Assembly: GCF_022965805.1 (NCBI RefSeq)
Contig: NC_133101.1
Span: 10,639,069-10,703,068, forward strand
Length of the DNA: 64,000 nucleotides
Direction: 5' to 3'
DNA from: Primulina eburnea
Lineage: Eukaryota; Streptophyta; Magnoliopsida; Lamiales; Gesneriaceae
Position numbers and translations under genes: made by a program. This document shows positions 35,211 through 47,835 of the stretch, one piece after another. Every line of letters starts with the position of its first letter. Within the stretch, counting starts at the first letter, position 1. The notes under the pieces are model-generated. The model was not told the origin of the DNA. It was given only the letters and a program-made list of their open reading frames with translations, and did not search any database.

Positions 35211-36418
35211 TTCGATACAGCAAAATACCAGAAATATATAACAATGAATTTGATCTAAACCTGAAAATATTACATTTAATAATGTCATTTTCAATTTAAT
35301 TTGCTGAGCGCAAAAAAAAAAACGAAAGGAGACTACCTATTGACTAACAAACAAAAGAAAACTACACAGATGCATATAAGTTAGAAAAAAAAAATCGACG
35401 GAGACAATGACTAACAAGAAATAAAATGATAATTTAGTGCTTAGTGGAAAAGTAAAAATGAGAAAAGATGTGGTAATAGCTAAAGTTTGAATTCTGCTCG
35501 GTTCCTTTTCAAAGTCTACTTGTTCATTCTTATAGCTTCTAAATCCAAACAACCAGAATATTAAAACTTGCAATCAATTTTTTCATCAAAAACTGAAGTT
35601 CCAAAAATCTGGTAAGAGTAAAAATGAAAGAAGATGGAATCAAAGGGAAGCAGGTACAGGAAGGGTTCTTTAAAGCAAATAATCTAATTAGGTAGCATTT
35701 GCTAATCTGCATTCAGTCCAAAACAAAAGTTAAGAGCAAAATGTTTATCGAAATGCTTTTGTAAATCACATGGTTTATTCAACTCAAATTAGCAAATTTT
35801 GAGAGCAAACAAGAAACCAAGTGGAAAAAATCACTGTATTTCAAAAGTAGATGATTTTTTTTACATCAGGGACAGAATAACTAGACTTACGGTGGTGGTG
35901 GTGGTGTTTTGCTTCTCTCTCGGTGAGTTGAACGACGGTGGTGTTGGCGGTTCGAAGAGAGAATGGCGGTGAGTGGAAAATGTGGCGCGTTAATGAGCTC
36001 GTCTATGAAGGATATATGATATAATCGATATAACACAGCGACGGTTTTTTAAACATCCGTCGCTAATAGCGACGGATTTTAAACTACTGTCGCTAATAGC
36101 GACGGAAATCCTAAAAACCGTCGCTAACTAGATTGGCGACGGTTGTTTATGTCAGCCGTCACCAAATGTTCAGCGCGGTTCATCTTATTACTTCGGTATT
36201 CACTTATTTTTCTTCTTTTTTACTTCATCAACATTGAAATACCGAAGTAAAATATAATAATAAAAAATAGTGAAGCCCGTGTTTTTAAACATCCGAAGTA
36301 AAATATATTATTTTACTTCAATTGTGTTATTACTGAAGTTATTGGTAATGTATTACTTCGTAAATTATTATTGCCGAAGTATAGCCTGCCGAAGTAAAAT
36401 CCGATTTTTCTACTAGTG
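34840..36418 (-). mobile_element. Truncated CACTA (En/Spm) element fragment
   Basis: The right end is CCGATTTTTCTACTAGTG at 36401-36418, a CACTA terminus in minus orientation (CACTAGTAGAAAA...). Inward are CCGAAGTAAAAT and GCGACGGTTT subterminal repeats (36035-36390), a leader with a possible donor CCACC|GTAAGT near 35890, and a transposase-associated coding exon (34840-35210). The left part and left terminus are lost at the junction with the SIRE element. Confidence 0.8.
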
Positions 36419-36953
36419 AATATCTAATATTTGGTGGGCTTGATACACACGTAATATGACGGTAGTTGTTAGGGACTCCACATTTAATTGAACTACCTTA
36501 GCCAGATTTTTAACTTTTACATAAGTTTGCATACCATAACATACATACTTCGCTTATTAGAAAAAAGCCAGTCACTTGTGACATGAGTCAACTTGATTTG
36601 TACATATTATAAAAAAAAATGTAATAATATTTTTCATGAGTTGAGCCGAATTGGAGATTTATCTCATAAATTTACTCGTGAGACCGTCATAAAAGAGTCT
36701 TTGTTATTAAAAATATTATATCGGATTGTGTTTAGACTTTAGATCATGAGATTTAATTTGGGATGAACGACTTAGAGAGTGTTTGACAGATCTTATAAGT
36801 TAAAAAAAAAACAATTTATAAGCACTTATAATTTGTTTTGTAAAAGAAGTTGCAAACTAATAAGGGCTTAAAATAAGGCGTGTTAAAAAAATTGGGATAA
36901 CCCATTTTTTTTTTTCAAAAAAATCATATTTTAATATTTCATTTCTAAAATGA

Positions 36954-37131
36954 CAAAAACTTGTGTAATACGGTTTCACGGGTCGTATTTTGTAAGACGA
37001 TTCTCTTATTTGGGTCATCCATGAAAAAATATTACTTATTATGCTAAGAATATTAATTTTCATTGTGAATATCGGTAAGTTTGATCTGTCTCACAGATAA
37101 AGATTCGTAAGACTGTCTCACAAGAGACCTA
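36954..37131. repeat. Foldback MITE-like repeat, copy 2
   Basis: Same family as 1281-1461: ACTTGTGTAATACGG..., inner CACGGGTCGTATTT, and the inverted end GTCTCACAAGAGACC. It lies inside the duplicated segment, so it was present before duplication. Confidence 0.6.
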
Positions 37132-37320
37132 CTCCTCCAAAATATCCTTATATATCTTCTTAAATCTTTACTTTATTCTCACTTAAATTAGTTTTTTTTT
37201 ATCGAATTTAAAATATTTTTTATTATTTTTTTATTATGATATAAAAAACAAAATTGTTAAATTTTTATTCAGTAAATTAGTAACTAATTTTTTTAATCAA
37301 CATTAAAATTATAAAATATT

Positions 37321-37649
37321 TTCACACACACACACACACATATATATGATATAATATACACTTAAAATAACTCATAGTATTATATTTGTTTGGTCATTAT
37401 GACTCTTTTTGTATTATGAAAATGTAAATCCGAATTATTTTGATATGGTACTATTCTAGGAATATACCAAAGAAGAAGAAATACAAGAACCTTTTTACAA
37501 TGTATATATTCAATACGAATAGGGGCATGTGCCAAACTGCCAATTATGAAATAAAATCAATCAACTTTTAGGTGGGAACTTTAATGATTACCTAATTAAT
37601 AAATTAATTGCTCTTAAAAATATCTAAAAATTAATATAATCCCTCTTTA

Positions 37650-37692
<43 letters not shown>

Positions 37693-37823
37693 TATAGATA
37701 TAAAACACAAATTTTTCATAAAAAATTAGTGTTTGCAAATATGATTAAATTTAATTATTATTTATTTAACAATGATATAACTATATTAAATATATAATTT
37801 GTAAGAGATAAAGTGTAATCGGA

Positions 37824-37890
<67 letters not shown>
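37321..37890. repeat. Microsatellites (CA)n and (TA)n
   Basis: CA repeat near 37323-37340; TA/AT repeats at about 37650-37697 and 37833-37890. The two AT tracts flank the block inverted relative to copy 2. The matching CA-TA tract in copy 2 is at 54751-54790. Confidence 0.9.
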
Positions 37891-37893
<3 letters not shown>

Positions 37894-37990
37894 CGAAAAA
37901 ATTATATTTTTGTCCTGTAATTTATATTTTTTATTTTTAGTTAATTTTATTTTAGTCATGATATGTTACAGTGAATTTGCACTTCTAGTT

Positions 37991-39539
37991 ATGTAATTTG
38001 AAATTTGTTGATTTATCGACGATTTCGGTTGGGAATAAATCTAGCAAGCGGATTAGGTCAAATTATAATAAATGGATAATGAGTCTACGTATCGATCCAA
38101 CAGAGACTAATATTTAATTACTAGAATTTATATCAGTTAACTTAAGCTAGACAACAAAATAAAAAGATAATAAATAAATTATTAATATAAAATATTAAAT
38201 AAAATAATTGCAATTAAAAACGAGTGATTCAAATATCAAGGAGAGATTCAAATTCAAATAAATAACTATGACACGCAACAATACCAAACTCTATTATGTT
38301 GACACGTATTAGAATTCAATTAATTATTTAATTCTTGACAATCACAGTGAAATCCCCAATTTTATTTATTAAACGATTACTCGAGTTAATAAACCTATTT
38401 AAATCTAACAGTCTAATTATTTTTAATTGAATTTAATTATATCTAAATACATTAAATCTTCGTGGAATTTCAGTTTTCACCTAAAACCGCACACTAAAAC
38501 CGAATATTATTTCCAGTCAGTTTAACCATGTGTTGATGACGTCTTTGTTGCTATATTTAACCAATTATCTTCTTATTCGTGATTAATCAAGAGACATGTA
38601 AATAGTTGATCAAGATATTAACAAGAAATATTAAACCAACGTCAATCAATAATTAAAGTCAAGAAAAATAATATATTGAAAATAACACAAAATCAAACAA
38701 AATATTGTTTGGCCATATTGTAGTTTTAGCCTAAAGAAAATTATGAATTCAAAATAGAAGTGAAAAGCCAGGCTTAAGTTCATAGAAGAAAACAAAATTA
38801 AGGATGAGTGAAAAGAATTCTCAGTGATTTGTGGCGTGTGTTGAGGAATTCCTCATTCTTCTGTCTTTGTCTTCCTCCCTGTTGATGTCTTCGTTGTAGT
38901 ATTATGTTCTCCTCCTTTCTCTCTCCTCTGCCTCCTTTTCTGTACGCTTCTTTCACGTGCTTCTTTCTTCTTCTTTCTCATTTATCATCTCTTCTTTCTT
39001 TTCTTCTCTTTCCTCCTCTATGCTTCTTCTTTGCCTCCTTCTCTTCCTACCTTTTTCCCTTCTCTGCTGTTCACTTCCGCGCTGATTTTTTTTCTCTGTT
39101 TGATCATCCCTTTCACGTCTCTGCCTCTTCTCCTTTTATTCCTACTCAATGGGCTTAATCCTCTAATTTGTTGAAGCCCATGTCAAGTTGAAAAATTGTA
39201 GATATTAATGTAGAGATTTTATTTTTCAAGATATGCAAAGATTTTCTTCCAAAACTTTAATATTATCAAAGAATATAATCTAAAAAAATTTATTTCATTT
39301 CTTTTGGTATTTTGTTTCCTTTGAAATTTTGTAAAATCATCATATCTCCCAATTTAGGCATTTTGTTCTTTCTATTCAAATCTACAATCATTATAAAATT
39401 AATTAAGATAAGCACAAAATTAGGGAAAATAATTCTAGATAAACACAAATATTATAAAATAAAATCCACAAAATTTAACCCTCTATTCTCTCATTCCACG
39501 TCTAAAGAAATTGATTCAATTTCAAAATATCAACCCCAT
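37991..39539. other. Unassigned noncoding DNA
   Basis: No gene recognised. Contains a repeat-like start (GGGAATAAATCTAGCAAGCG) of the kind seen in noncoding retroelement leaders and a strongly pyrimidine-rich CT tract at 38850-39130 whose open frame is low-complexity only. Confidence 0.35.
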
Positions 39540-39702
39540 AGGGCCACCGGCCGACCACCTACATTACTGGAAGAAAATGCTTCATTTGCGCACTGGATAT
39601 TTGACAATGAAGAACAATTTTCCTCTCCAAATCGGTAATCTTCGCATATTCTCTCAATTCTATTTTTTAAATTTCAGTCCACGTAGAAATGGCCATCTAC
39701 TC
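39540..39702 (+). other. Possible gene exons, second one split by Copia C
   Basis: A frame reading LLEENASFAHWIFDNEEQF ends at the donor AATCG|GTAATC (39636). After an acceptor-like TTTCAG at about 39677 a short exon would begin, run to 39702, be interrupted by the 12.7-kb Copia insertion, and resume after the target duplication (52372-52389) to a donor-like AAG|GTTTAA. Removing the element keeps one open frame (PRRNGHLLNYAASK). I do not recognise the protein; chance is possible. Confidence 0.25.
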
Positions 39703-39733
39703 TGTTGGCAGAGAAATAATGGTCAAAGAGTGC
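39703..39733 (+). repeat. Copia C 5' LTR, first piece
   Basis: 31 bp identical to the start of the 3' LTR at 51911, cut by the Gypsy insertion. Confidence 0.85.
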
Positions 39734-41164
39734 TGTAGTGACCCGTTCCAGAATCACCTACTAATCAAGAACTAAGCATGCAATTAACTTAATTAATAAT
39801 AATCAGAGATAACAGCGGAAATATGGCCAACGACAATAGTTATACAACCCAATCGAAATCAGAACAACTCAAAATATATTCGGTACAACCATATCGAATA
39901 GAATAGTACTGAAAACTAAACCAACCAGCTACTCACTGTCCTCCTCCTGCTCTTCCTGAGCCATCCAACCTGAGGCCTGCCCCGTGGGAATGGGGTGTCC
40001 AAGATAAACAAAACCGAGGACGTGAGCGATAAGAACGCCCAGTACAGAAGCATGAGTATACAAGCCTATATGAAATGCACATGCTATGATATGATACCAG
40101 GGTAGTCAAGAAACAGGAGTAACAAAGGATCTCAAAATGCTCAGTCTAGAGGCGCCAAGTGGATAGTGCCGCGCGGTACTCCTCTGGGTCACTGCATCCA
40201 CTACAAGAACAGACGTGGACCTAAAATGTCCCGGATCACCGAAGCCCTCCGGACCCGTCGGCCACTGTGTACTCTCGGTGTCCATGCGTCCACAAGACAA
40301 GACAGGGCTGAGCGGCCCCACAAGATATAGCTTATCTCGAAAGAGATACAGCTCAACAATAAAGGCTATCTCGAAGGAGATACGGCTCAACATGAAATGC
40401 AACATGCATCATAAAACGTGACATAATAGCATGCATCATATGACATATATCAATGCACCACATAATCATGCAACACATATAAGGATGTATACTCGACCAG
40501 GATATCTCGGATAGTACTTTCGTACCTCTATCACAGCAAGCCTAGCCTTACGCAACACCGCTAATCAGGTCTAGAACAAGCCTACGCATCAAAAGCATAC
40601 CCAATGAACAATACTACCATGCTCGACTAGCAAAACCAGTACTACCAAAGGTTTAGGGTTTACCTTCGTCCGTCGACAGCCCTTTGATGTCGATTGCCTC
40701 GTAACTCAGGCGTCGCTACGCTACCAATCCTGGCAGCTCTTGGCTATCGCTCGACCGACAACTAACCCTAGAAACCTTCCAAACCTCTCAAATATGAGAC
40801 ACAACTCAAGAATTTGCAATGCAAAATGAGGAAATCCGAGCACTATTTATAGGCTATGTTCGGATCCACCGAACCCACTTCGGAACGTCCGAACTCCTAC
40901 GTGTCCATCGGCTCTTGACACCTCATGATCGGATCCACCGACCTACACTTCGGATCATCCGAACTTGCATGTAAACTGACGTGTCGATCAACTCTTGACA
41001 CCTCATGATCGGATCCACCGAACCCACTTCGGATCGTCCGAACTCTTCGGTGCTACCGAACCATCTTCGGTCCGTCCGATCATGACCACGGTCAAAATTA
41101 CACATTAAACTTCTTAATCACCATTAATCCGTTAATTACCCAATTTGGAATTCGGGCTACTACA
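39734..41164 (-). repeat. Gypsy 3' LTR
   Basis: In sense starts TGTAGTAGCCCG and ends GGGTCACTACA. A TATA box (TATAAATAG in sense) is at about 40848-40857, with U3 palindromic repeats upstream of it. Confidence 0.95.
40855..41095 (-). promoter_or_regulatory. Gypsy U3 repeats of TTCGGA...TCCGAA next to the TATA box
   Basis: Several near-palindromes such as TTCGGATCGTCCGAA and GATCGGATCCACCGA recur within 240 bp directly upstream (in sense) of the TATA box TATAAATAG; the same set occurs at 46953-47193 in the other LTR. Their position suggests a promoter/enhancer array; binding proteins are unknown. Confidence 0.6.
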
Positions 41165-41179
41165 TTCTCCCCCCCTTAA
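41165..41179 (-). other. Gypsy polypurine tract
   Basis: In sense AAGGGGGGGAGAA lies directly before the 3' LTR start TGTAGTAG. Confidence 0.85.
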
Positions 41180-41314
41180 AAGATTTCGTCCTCGAAATCA
41201 GGCTTAGAGGATGAACAAAACGAAATAACAACATCGTTATTACATCTCAATTGTTGTTGAAAACAACTGATATTTCGATTACAACTGAAAACACAAACAT
41301 ATACAAAGCATAAC

Positions 41315-44300
41315 TCAAAAGAGCTCTGGATGCTCCGAACGCATACGACTCTCTAGCTCCCAAGTGGCTTCTTCAGTGCCTCTGCGCTGCCACTGAACTA
41401 AGACAAGAGGAATGATCTTATTCCGCAACACCTTGTCTTTGCGATCGAGGATCCGCACTGGTCGTTCCACGTAAGACAAATCTGAATTTAGTTGAACTTC
41501 AGAGGGATGCAAAATGTGAGACTCATCTGCTACGTATCGTCTCAACAAAGATACGTGGAACACATCATGAATACTTGATAGGTACGGCGGCAATGCAAGT
41601 CTGTAAGCCAAATCTCCCACGCTTTCCAATATTTCAAATGGACCAATAAATCTCGGAGACAGCTTACCCTTGAGACCAAATCTCAAAATCCTGCGAAAAG
41701 GCGAAACTCGGAGAAACACTTTCTCACCTGGCTGAAAATAAAGAGGTCGCCGCTTGGTGTTCGCATAACTAGCCTGTCGATCCTGAGCGATCTTAATCCG
41801 TTTCTTGATTATTGCAACCTTATCAATAGCCTGCTGGACTAACTCCGGTCCCTCAACATGTCGTTCCCCAACTTCATCCCAAAATAATGGAGTACGACAA
41901 CGTCGCCCATACAACGCCTCAAATGGTGCCATACCAATACTACGATGAAAGCTGTTGTTGTACGCGAACTCAATCAAAGGCAAATGATCCTGCCAAGCGG
42001 TTCCGAAATCCATCACACAAGCTCGCATCATATCCTCAAGTGTACGGATAGTCCTCTCCGTCTGACCGTCGGTCTCTGGATGATAAGCTGTACTTAAACT
42101 TAGGGACGTACCCAATACCCCCTGGAAACTACCCCAAAATCGTGAGGTAAAACGAGGATCTCTGTCACTGACAATACTAACTGGCACCCCATGCAAACGT
42201 ACAATCTCTTGAATGTACAATCGAGCCATACGATCGAAAGTGAAATCACGGTTATATGGCAGAAAATGAGCAGACTTGGTGAGTCGATCCACCACTACCC
42301 AAATAGCATCACTATTCCTCGAAGACAATGGTAAGTGAGTAATGAAGTCCATCGCGATATGCTCCCACTTCCATTCGGGAATAGGTAAGTTCAACAATAA
42401 TCCTCCCGGTCGACGGTGCTCTGCCTTAACCTGCTGACAAACAAGACACTTGGAAACAAACTGATAAACGCTGCGCTTCATCCCTTTCCACCAAAATCGT
42501 GTCCTCAAATCTTTATACATCTTGTTGCTTCCCGGATGGACACTCAACTTGCTTCGATGAGCCTGAGCCAAGATCTCTTCCCTCAAAGTATCATCCTCTG
42601 GTACCACAACCCGATTAGACAAACACAGAAGACCATTAGACTGATAATGGAAATTGCTATCTCCACCAACCAATCGGGCTAATCTCTGAGTCTTGAGATC
42701 AGACATCTGTGCATCTCGAATCCGAGCGAACAAAGCTGGCTCAGATAAAATGGTAGCAACACGAATGCTCTCCATACCTTTCCGATGTTTGAAATTAAAT
42801 CCCAATGAACAACAATCCTGGATAGTACTAATCATAGCACTGGTCTGAAGTGCAGAGGCTCTCACCTTGCGACTAAGAGCATCGGCTGTGAGATTCGCAG
42901 AACCTGGATGGTATTTGATCTCGCAGTCATAATCTTTAAGTAGATCCATCCAACGACGTTGTCTCATGTTCAACTCAGCCTGAGTGAACAGATACTTCAG
43001 ACTCTTATGATCAGTAAAAATTTCAAACTTAACCCCGTACAAGTAATGACGCCAGATCTTCAGCGCGAACACAATAGCAGCTAATTCTAGATCATGAATA
43101 GGATACTTTTCCTCGTGAGGTTTCAACTGTCTGGAAGCATAAGCGATCACATGACCATTCTGCGTCAACACACACCCTAATCCTTGAAAAGAAGCATCGG
43201 TGTAAACAATGAAACCATCAGATCCTGACGGTAACGCCAAAACAGGTGCAGAAGTCAGAAGTCGACGAAGCTCTCTGAAACTATCTTCGCACTCAGATGA
43301 CCACTCAAATGGAACATCCTTCCGAGTAAGTTGCGTCAATGGTCTAGCTACCTGAGAGAAATTCACGATGAAGCGACGATAATACCCTGCCAGACCTAGA
43401 AAACTACGGATCTCAGCCACCGTCGTCGGACGTGACCAATTCAGCACTGCCTCAATCTTGCTAGGATCCACAGAAATTCCTTCCTTGGAAATCACATGAC
43501 CAAGAAATTCTACACGATCAATCCAGAACTCGCACTTACTCAGCTTAGCATACAATTGCTTCTCGCGAAGAATCTGCAACACAATCCTCAAGTGCTGGAT
43601 ATGCTCTTCCACACTGTGAGAATAAATCAAGATATCGTCGATGAAAACCACAACAAACTGATCTAGAAAATCCCGAAAGACTCGATTCATCAGATCCATG
43701 AACACCGCTGGCGCATTCGTCAATCCAAATGGCATAACTAGAAACTCGTAATGCCCATATCGAGTACGAAATGCAGTCTTGGAAATATCATCATCTCTAA
43801 CTCTCATTTGATGATAACCCGATCGCAAGTCAATCTTGGAGTAAACAGAGGTACCCTGAAGCTGATCGAACAAATCATCGATACGAGGTAATGGATACTT
43901 GTTTTTGATCGTCACACTATTCAGCTGGCGATAATCAATGCACAATCGCATAGATCCATCTTTCTTCTTGACAAACAAGACTGGAGCTCCCCAAGGTGAA
44001 ACACTCGGGCGAATATAACCTTTATCAAGAAGATCCTGCAATTGCTGCTTCAATTCTCTCATCTCTGACGGAGCAAGACGATAGGGGGCACGAGAAATCG
44101 GTGCAGTCCCTGGCATTAACTCAATGCCAAATTCCACCTCTCTAACCGGAGGAAAACCAGGAATCTTATCTGGGAAAACATCAGGAAATTCACAAACCAC
44201 TGGAAGATCATCTAGACAAACACTATCTGTGGATGAATCAATCGCATAGATGAGGTAGCCTTCCCCGCCCGCCTCTAAAGCACGACAGGCTTTCAGAGCA

Positions 44301-45733
44301 GATACCACTGGCATCGGAGGTCGCGCTCCCTCACCATAGAAAAACCAACTAGAGCTCTCAGTCGTACGAAACTGAACAAGCTTCTGGTAACAATCCACGG
44401 TAGCTCGGTAGGTAGTCAATAGGTCTATACCTAGAATACAATCAAAATCTTCCATCTCCAGGATCATAAGATTCGCAATCAATTCGTTACCCTCAAAATC
44501 TAAGGGACAACCCATCACTAGACGCTTCGCTAACACCGAATGACCCATCGGAGTAGAAACAGAAAGAATGACGTCTAGAGAAACATACGGTAACTTATGA
44601 CGCTTAACAAATCGTGCAGAAATGAATGAATGTGATGCTCCGGTATCAATAAGAACAAAAGCAGGAATACCGCATAAACGAAAAGTACCTGCTATGACTC
44701 TCTCCGTTTCATCTGCAGCCTGATCCTGGTTCAGCGCAAAAACCTGACCTTGGGCACGAGGTCGAAGATTTGAACTACCCACTGCCTGACCCTGCCTCCT
44801 CTGCTGAACAGTCGTCTGAGATCCGGAACCAGATCCTGCTCCACCTCGCAACTGAGGACAATTCTTCTTGAGATGACCCATCTCTCCGCACTGAAAACAA
44901 GCTCCCGCGGCTGATCGGCATTGCTCCGATGGATGGTTCTTCCCACAATGCACACAAGAAACCTTCTTCTTACCAAAGCGGAAAACACCGCTAGACCGTG
45001 ATCCAGATCCAGAAGAAGAAGAACCAGATTTCTTGAAAGACTGAGATCGAGGGCTCAAAGTACTCGGAGGTCTAGAAGAAAGAATAGCCCTACCACGCTG
45101 GAGACTGATCTCTGCCTGGCGACACCGGTTCACTAACCCATCATAAGAAGTAGGATTATCACAGACAGTGACTCGATCAAAAATCTCCTGGTTAAGACCC
45201 TGGAGGAAATGGTCATACTTGGCCTCAGAACTGCCACTGATATGAGGGGCAAAGGGTAACAACTCGAAGAACTTCTGCTGATATTCATCAACAGACATAC
45301 TCCCCTGCTTAAGATTCAGGAGCTCAATCGTCTTTGCCTGGCGAAGGGCTGGAGGAAAATACAGCTGCATGAAAGCTGCACGGAAATCGGCCCAAGTCAC
45401 CCTACCCTGAGACTGGACTATCGGCGCAGAAGTCGATCGCCACCACTTGCGCGCACGGCCCTCGAGAAGAAAACTAAGGGTCTCCATCCTCTGCTCCTCG
45501 GTGCACTGGAATGCACGGAAACAACTCTCCATGCGCTCTAACCAATCCTCAGCATCATCGGGAGTCTCACCGCCGACTAAAGGCTTAGGCCCCATCTGAA
45601 TGAAACGGTGCAAATCAAAATGCCTAGGACCATCCCGACGATGACGATGTTCACGATGACGCCTACGATCGTCCTGGTCACCCCAACGACCTACACTTCC
45701 CTGACTACTCTCATCACCAAAGTGGTCAGCCAT
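41315..45733 (-). CDS. Gypsy Gag-Pol polyprotein (Tekay/Del-like chromovirus)
   Basis: Uninterrupted frame of 1472 residues from the ATG at 45733 (MADHFGDES); the open frame starts 17 codons earlier at TTG, which I do not favour. Order: retrotransposon Gag (about 40-215); Cys motifs [13 protein letters not shown] and the CCHC knuckle [14 protein letters not shown] (279-292); protease [12 protein letters not shown] (about 361); RT with FIDDILIYS near residue 700; RNase H with [11 protein letters not shown]; integrase with the HHCC finger ending KCLVCQQVK and the DDE core. The C-terminus ([14 protein letters not shown]) resembles the chromodomain-like tail of the Tekay/Del chromoviruses, which targets integration to marked chromatin. 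Domain order PR-RT-RH-IN defines Ty3/gypsy. No stop or frameshift is visible. Confidence 0.95.
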   Translation of the reverse strand: MADHFGDESSQGSVGRWGDQDDRRRHREHRHRRDGPRHFDLHRFIQMGPKPLVGGETPDDAEDWLERMESCFRAFQCTEEQRMETLSFLLEGRARKWWRSTSAPIVQSQGRVTWADFRAAFMQLYFPPALRQAKTIELLNLKQGSMSVDEYQQKFFELLPFAPHISGSSEAKYDHFLQGLNQEIFDRVTVCDNPTSYDGLVNRCRQAEISLQRGRAILSSRPPSTLSPRSQSFKKSGSSSSGSGSRSSGVFRFGKKKVSCVHCGKNHPSEQCRSAAGACFQCGEMGHLKKNCPQLRGGAGSGSGSQTTVQQRRQGQAVGSSNLRPRAQGQVFALNQDQAADETERVIAGTFRLCGIPAFVLIDTGASHSFISARFVKRHKLPYVSLDVILSVSTPMGHSVLAKRLVMGCPLDFEGNELIANLMILEMEDFDCILGIDLLTTYRATVDCYQKLVQFRTTESSSWFFYGEGARPPMPVVSALKACRALEAGGEGYLIYAIDSSTDSVCLDDLPVVCEFPDVFPDKIPGFPPVREVEFGIELMPGTAPISRAPYRLAPSEMRELKQQLQDLLDKGYIRPSVSPWGAPVLFVKKKDGSMRLCIDYRQLNSVTIKNKYPLPRIDDLFDQLQGTSVYSKIDLRSGYHQMRVRDDDISKTAFRTRYGHYEFLVMPFGLTNAPAVFMDLMNRVFRDFLDQFVVVFIDDILIYSHSVEEHIQHLRIVLQILREKQLYAKLSKCEFWIDRVEFLGHVISKEGISVDPSKIEAVLNWSRPTTVAEIRSFLGLAGYYRRFIVNFSQVARPLTQLTRKDVPFEWSSECEDSFRELRRLLTSAPVLALPSGSDGFIVYTDASFQGLGCVLTQNGHVIAYASRQLKPHEEKYPIHDLELAAIVFALKIWRHYLYGVKFEIFTDHKSLKYLFTQAELNMRQRRWMDLLKDYDCEIKYHPGSANLTADALSRKVRASALQTSAMISTIQDCCSLGFNFKHRKGMESIRVATILSEPALFARIRDAQMSDLKTQRLARLVGGDSNFHYQSNGLLCLSNRVVVPEDDTLREEILAQAHRSKLSVHPGSNKMYKDLRTRFWWKGMKRSVYQFVSKCLVCQQVKAEHRRPGGLLLNLPIPEWKWEHIAMDFITHLPLSSRNSDAIWVVVDRLTKSAHFLPYNRDFTFDRMARLYIQEIVRLHGVPVSIVSDRDPRFTSRFWGSFQGVLGTSLSLSTAYHPETDGQTERTIRTLEDMMRACVMDFGTAWQDHLPLIEFAYNNSFHRSIGMAPFEALYGRRCRTPLFWDEVGERHVEGPELVQQAIDKVAIIKKRIKIAQDRQASYANTKRRPLYFQPGEKVFLRVSPFRRILRFGLKGKLSPRFIGPFEILESVGDLAYRLALPPYLSSIHDVFHVSLLRRYVADESHILHPSEVQLNSDLSYVERPVRILDRKDKVLRNKIIPLVLVQWQRRGTEEATWELESRMRSEHPELF

Positions 45734-45810
45734 CGCTACAAGATAGAATGGGGAAAATGGTAAAATGGTCAACGAAAATCCCAAAACAGAATCTATATCC
45801 CAAAATCGTA

Positions 45811-45827
45811 AGCATGCTCTGATACCA
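45811..45827 (-). other. Gypsy primer-binding site, initiator-Met tRNA type
   Basis: In sense TGGTATCAGAGCATGCT lies four bases after the 5' LTR end, the expected place for minus-strand priming. Confidence 0.9.
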
Positions 45828-45831
45828 TAAA

Positions 45832-47263
45832 TGTAGTGACCCGTTCCAGAATCACCTACTAATCAAGAACTAAGCATGCAATTAACTTAATTAATAATAA
45901 TCAGAGATAACAGCGGAAATATGGCCAACGACAATAGTTATACAACCCAATCGAAATCAGAACAACTCAAAATATATTCGGTACAACCATATCGAATAGA
46001 ATAGTACTGAAAACTAAACCAACCAGCTACTCACTGTCCTCCTCCTGCTCTTCCTGAGCCATCCAACCTGAGGCCTGCCCCGTGGGAATGGGGTGTCCAA
46101 GATAAACAAAACCGAGGACGTGAGCGATAAGAACGCCCAGTACAAAAGCATGAGTATACAAGCCTATATGAAATGCACATGCTATGATATGATACCAGGG
46201 TAGTCAAGAAACAGGAGTAACAAAGGATCTCAAAATGCTCAGTCTAGAGGCGCCAAGTGGATAGTGCCGCGCGGTACTCCTCTGGGTCACTGCATCCACT
46301 ACAAGAACAGACGTGGACCTAAAATGTCCCGGATCACCGAAGCCCTCCGGACCCGTCGGCCACTGTGTACTCTCGGTGTCCATGCGTCCACAAGACAAGA
46401 CAGGGCTGAGCGGCCCCACAAGATATAGCTTATCTCGAAAGAGATACAGCTCAACAATAAAGGCTATCTCGAAGGAGATACGGCTCAACATGAAATGCAA
46501 CATGCATCATAAAACGTGACATAATAGCATGCATCATATGACATATATCAATGCACCACATAATCATGCAACACATATAAGGATGTATACTCGACCAGGA
46601 TATCTCGGATAGTACTTTCGTACCTCTATCACAGCAAGCCTAGCCTTACGCAACACCGCTAATCAGGTCTAGAACAAGCCTACGCATCAAAAGCATACCC
46701 AATGAACAATACTACCATGCTCGACTAGCAAAACCAGTACTACCAAAGGTTTAGGGTTTACCTTCGTCCGTCGACAGCCCTTTGATGTCGATTGCCTCGT
46801 AACTCAGGCGTCGCTACGCTACCAATCCTGGCAGCTCTTGGCTATCGCTCGACCGACAACTAACCCTAGAAACCTTCCAAACCTCTCAAATATGAGACAC
46901 AACTCAAGAATTTGCAATGCAAAATGAGGAAATCCGAGCACTATTTATAGGCTATGTTCGGATCCACCGAACCCACTTCGGAACGTCCGAACTCCTACGT
47001 GTCCATCGGCTCTTGACACCTCATGATCGGATCCACCGACCTACACTTCGGATCATCCGAACTTGCATGTAAACTGACGTGTCGATCAACTCTTGACACC
47101 TCATGATCGGATCCACCGAACCCACTTCGGATCGTCCGAACTCTTCGGTGCTACCGAACCATCTTCGGTCCGTCCGATCATGACCACGGTCAAAATTACA
47201 CATTAAACTTTCTTAATCACCATTAATCCGTTAATTACCCAATTTGGAATTCGGGCTACTACA
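45832..47263 (-). repeat. Gypsy 5' LTR
   Basis: Partner of 39734-41164, nearly identical. Its sense TATA box near 46946-46955 would start transcription toward the polyprotein. Confidence 0.95.
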
Positions 47264-47679
47264 GTGCATTTATTGCATGTCGGGCAAATGGCTGAAGAAT
47301 TTCAAAATGGGTTGGCAGGGACAACGTGTTGAATTAGAATACGCGTATTCACACGGTCAGGGGGCTCTATAAATAGAGCTCCCCCCTTCATTCTGAAATC
47401 ATCCCTTCTTCGAGTTTTCTCTCATCTTATAAGCATTTAAGTGCTTAGTTCTATAATATTTGTGAGGTGTTTTGTTCTTCTGTATTAAGAGAGTGTGTGT
47501 TCTCTTTGGAAACACAGTGAGTGAGTTGTACACCACAAAATATTATAGTGGAAATCTTTTCATCTTGCCCGTGGTTTTTACCCTAATAATTTTTAGGGGT
47601 TTTCCACGTAAATCTCGGTGTCCAGTTTATTCTTTATTTTCGGGTTTTATTATCTCAAATTCCGCACGTGGGACCAACA
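47264..47679 (+). repeat. Copia C 5' LTR, second piece
   Basis: Matches 51944-52366 apart from a loss of about 13 bp (ACACGTTTTTAACGCG-type sequence near 47343). It holds the TATA box GCTCTATAAATAGAGC inside a GC-clamped palindrome at 47360-47385. Confidence 0.9.
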
Positions 47680-47681
47680 AG

Positions 47682-47694
47682 TGGTATCAGAGCC
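47682..47694 (+). other. Copia C primer-binding site
   Basis: TGGTATCAGAGCC two bases after the LTR end, initiator-Met tRNA type. Confidence 0.9.
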
Positions 47695-47835
47695 TTGGTT
47701 TAAAATTTCCTAAAATTCTGAGTATGCTCTGTGGTTGCAGCTTAGACTGATCTTCCACATCAGAAAAGATTTTTCGAGATTTTTTATTTAAGGCGGGATT
47801 ATTTTGTCCGGTCTACTAAAATTGTCGTAGACATA

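Larger units (their letters stand above)
36419..37990 (+). repeat. Segmental duplication, copy 1
   Basis: Matches 53099-55970 (AATATCTAATA(T/C)TTGGTGGG at both starts) with many substitutions and indels. It lacks the solo LTR found in copy 2 and has an inverted inner block (37690-37830). The left border coincides with a CACTA terminus, so the true extent leftward is unknown. No gene is inside. Confidence 0.8.
39734..47263 (-). mobile_element. Ty3/gypsy chromovirus-type retrotransposon (Tekay/Del-like), nearly intact
   Basis: LTRs 39734-41164 and 45832-47263 differ, by eye, at only about two positions (a substitution near 40047/46145 and one T insertion near 47211), so insertion is recent. 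GTGC lies at both flanks (4-bp, or 5-bp AGTGC if the terminal A is shared). The minus-strand polyprotein is open from 45733 to 41315, with primer site and polypurine tract in place. It sits in the 5' LTR of Copia C in the opposite orientation. Everything needed for autonomous transposition appears present. Confidence 0.95.

Noticed and set aside
38904..39158. An 84-codon Phe/Leu/Ser-rich open frame that resembles membrane segments
   Set aside because: It is simply the translation of a CT-rich low-complexity tract.
40106..40405. A 99-codon minus-strand frame duplicated at 46204-46503
   Set aside because: It is inside the Gypsy LTRs, so duplication reflects LTR identity; no domain is seen.
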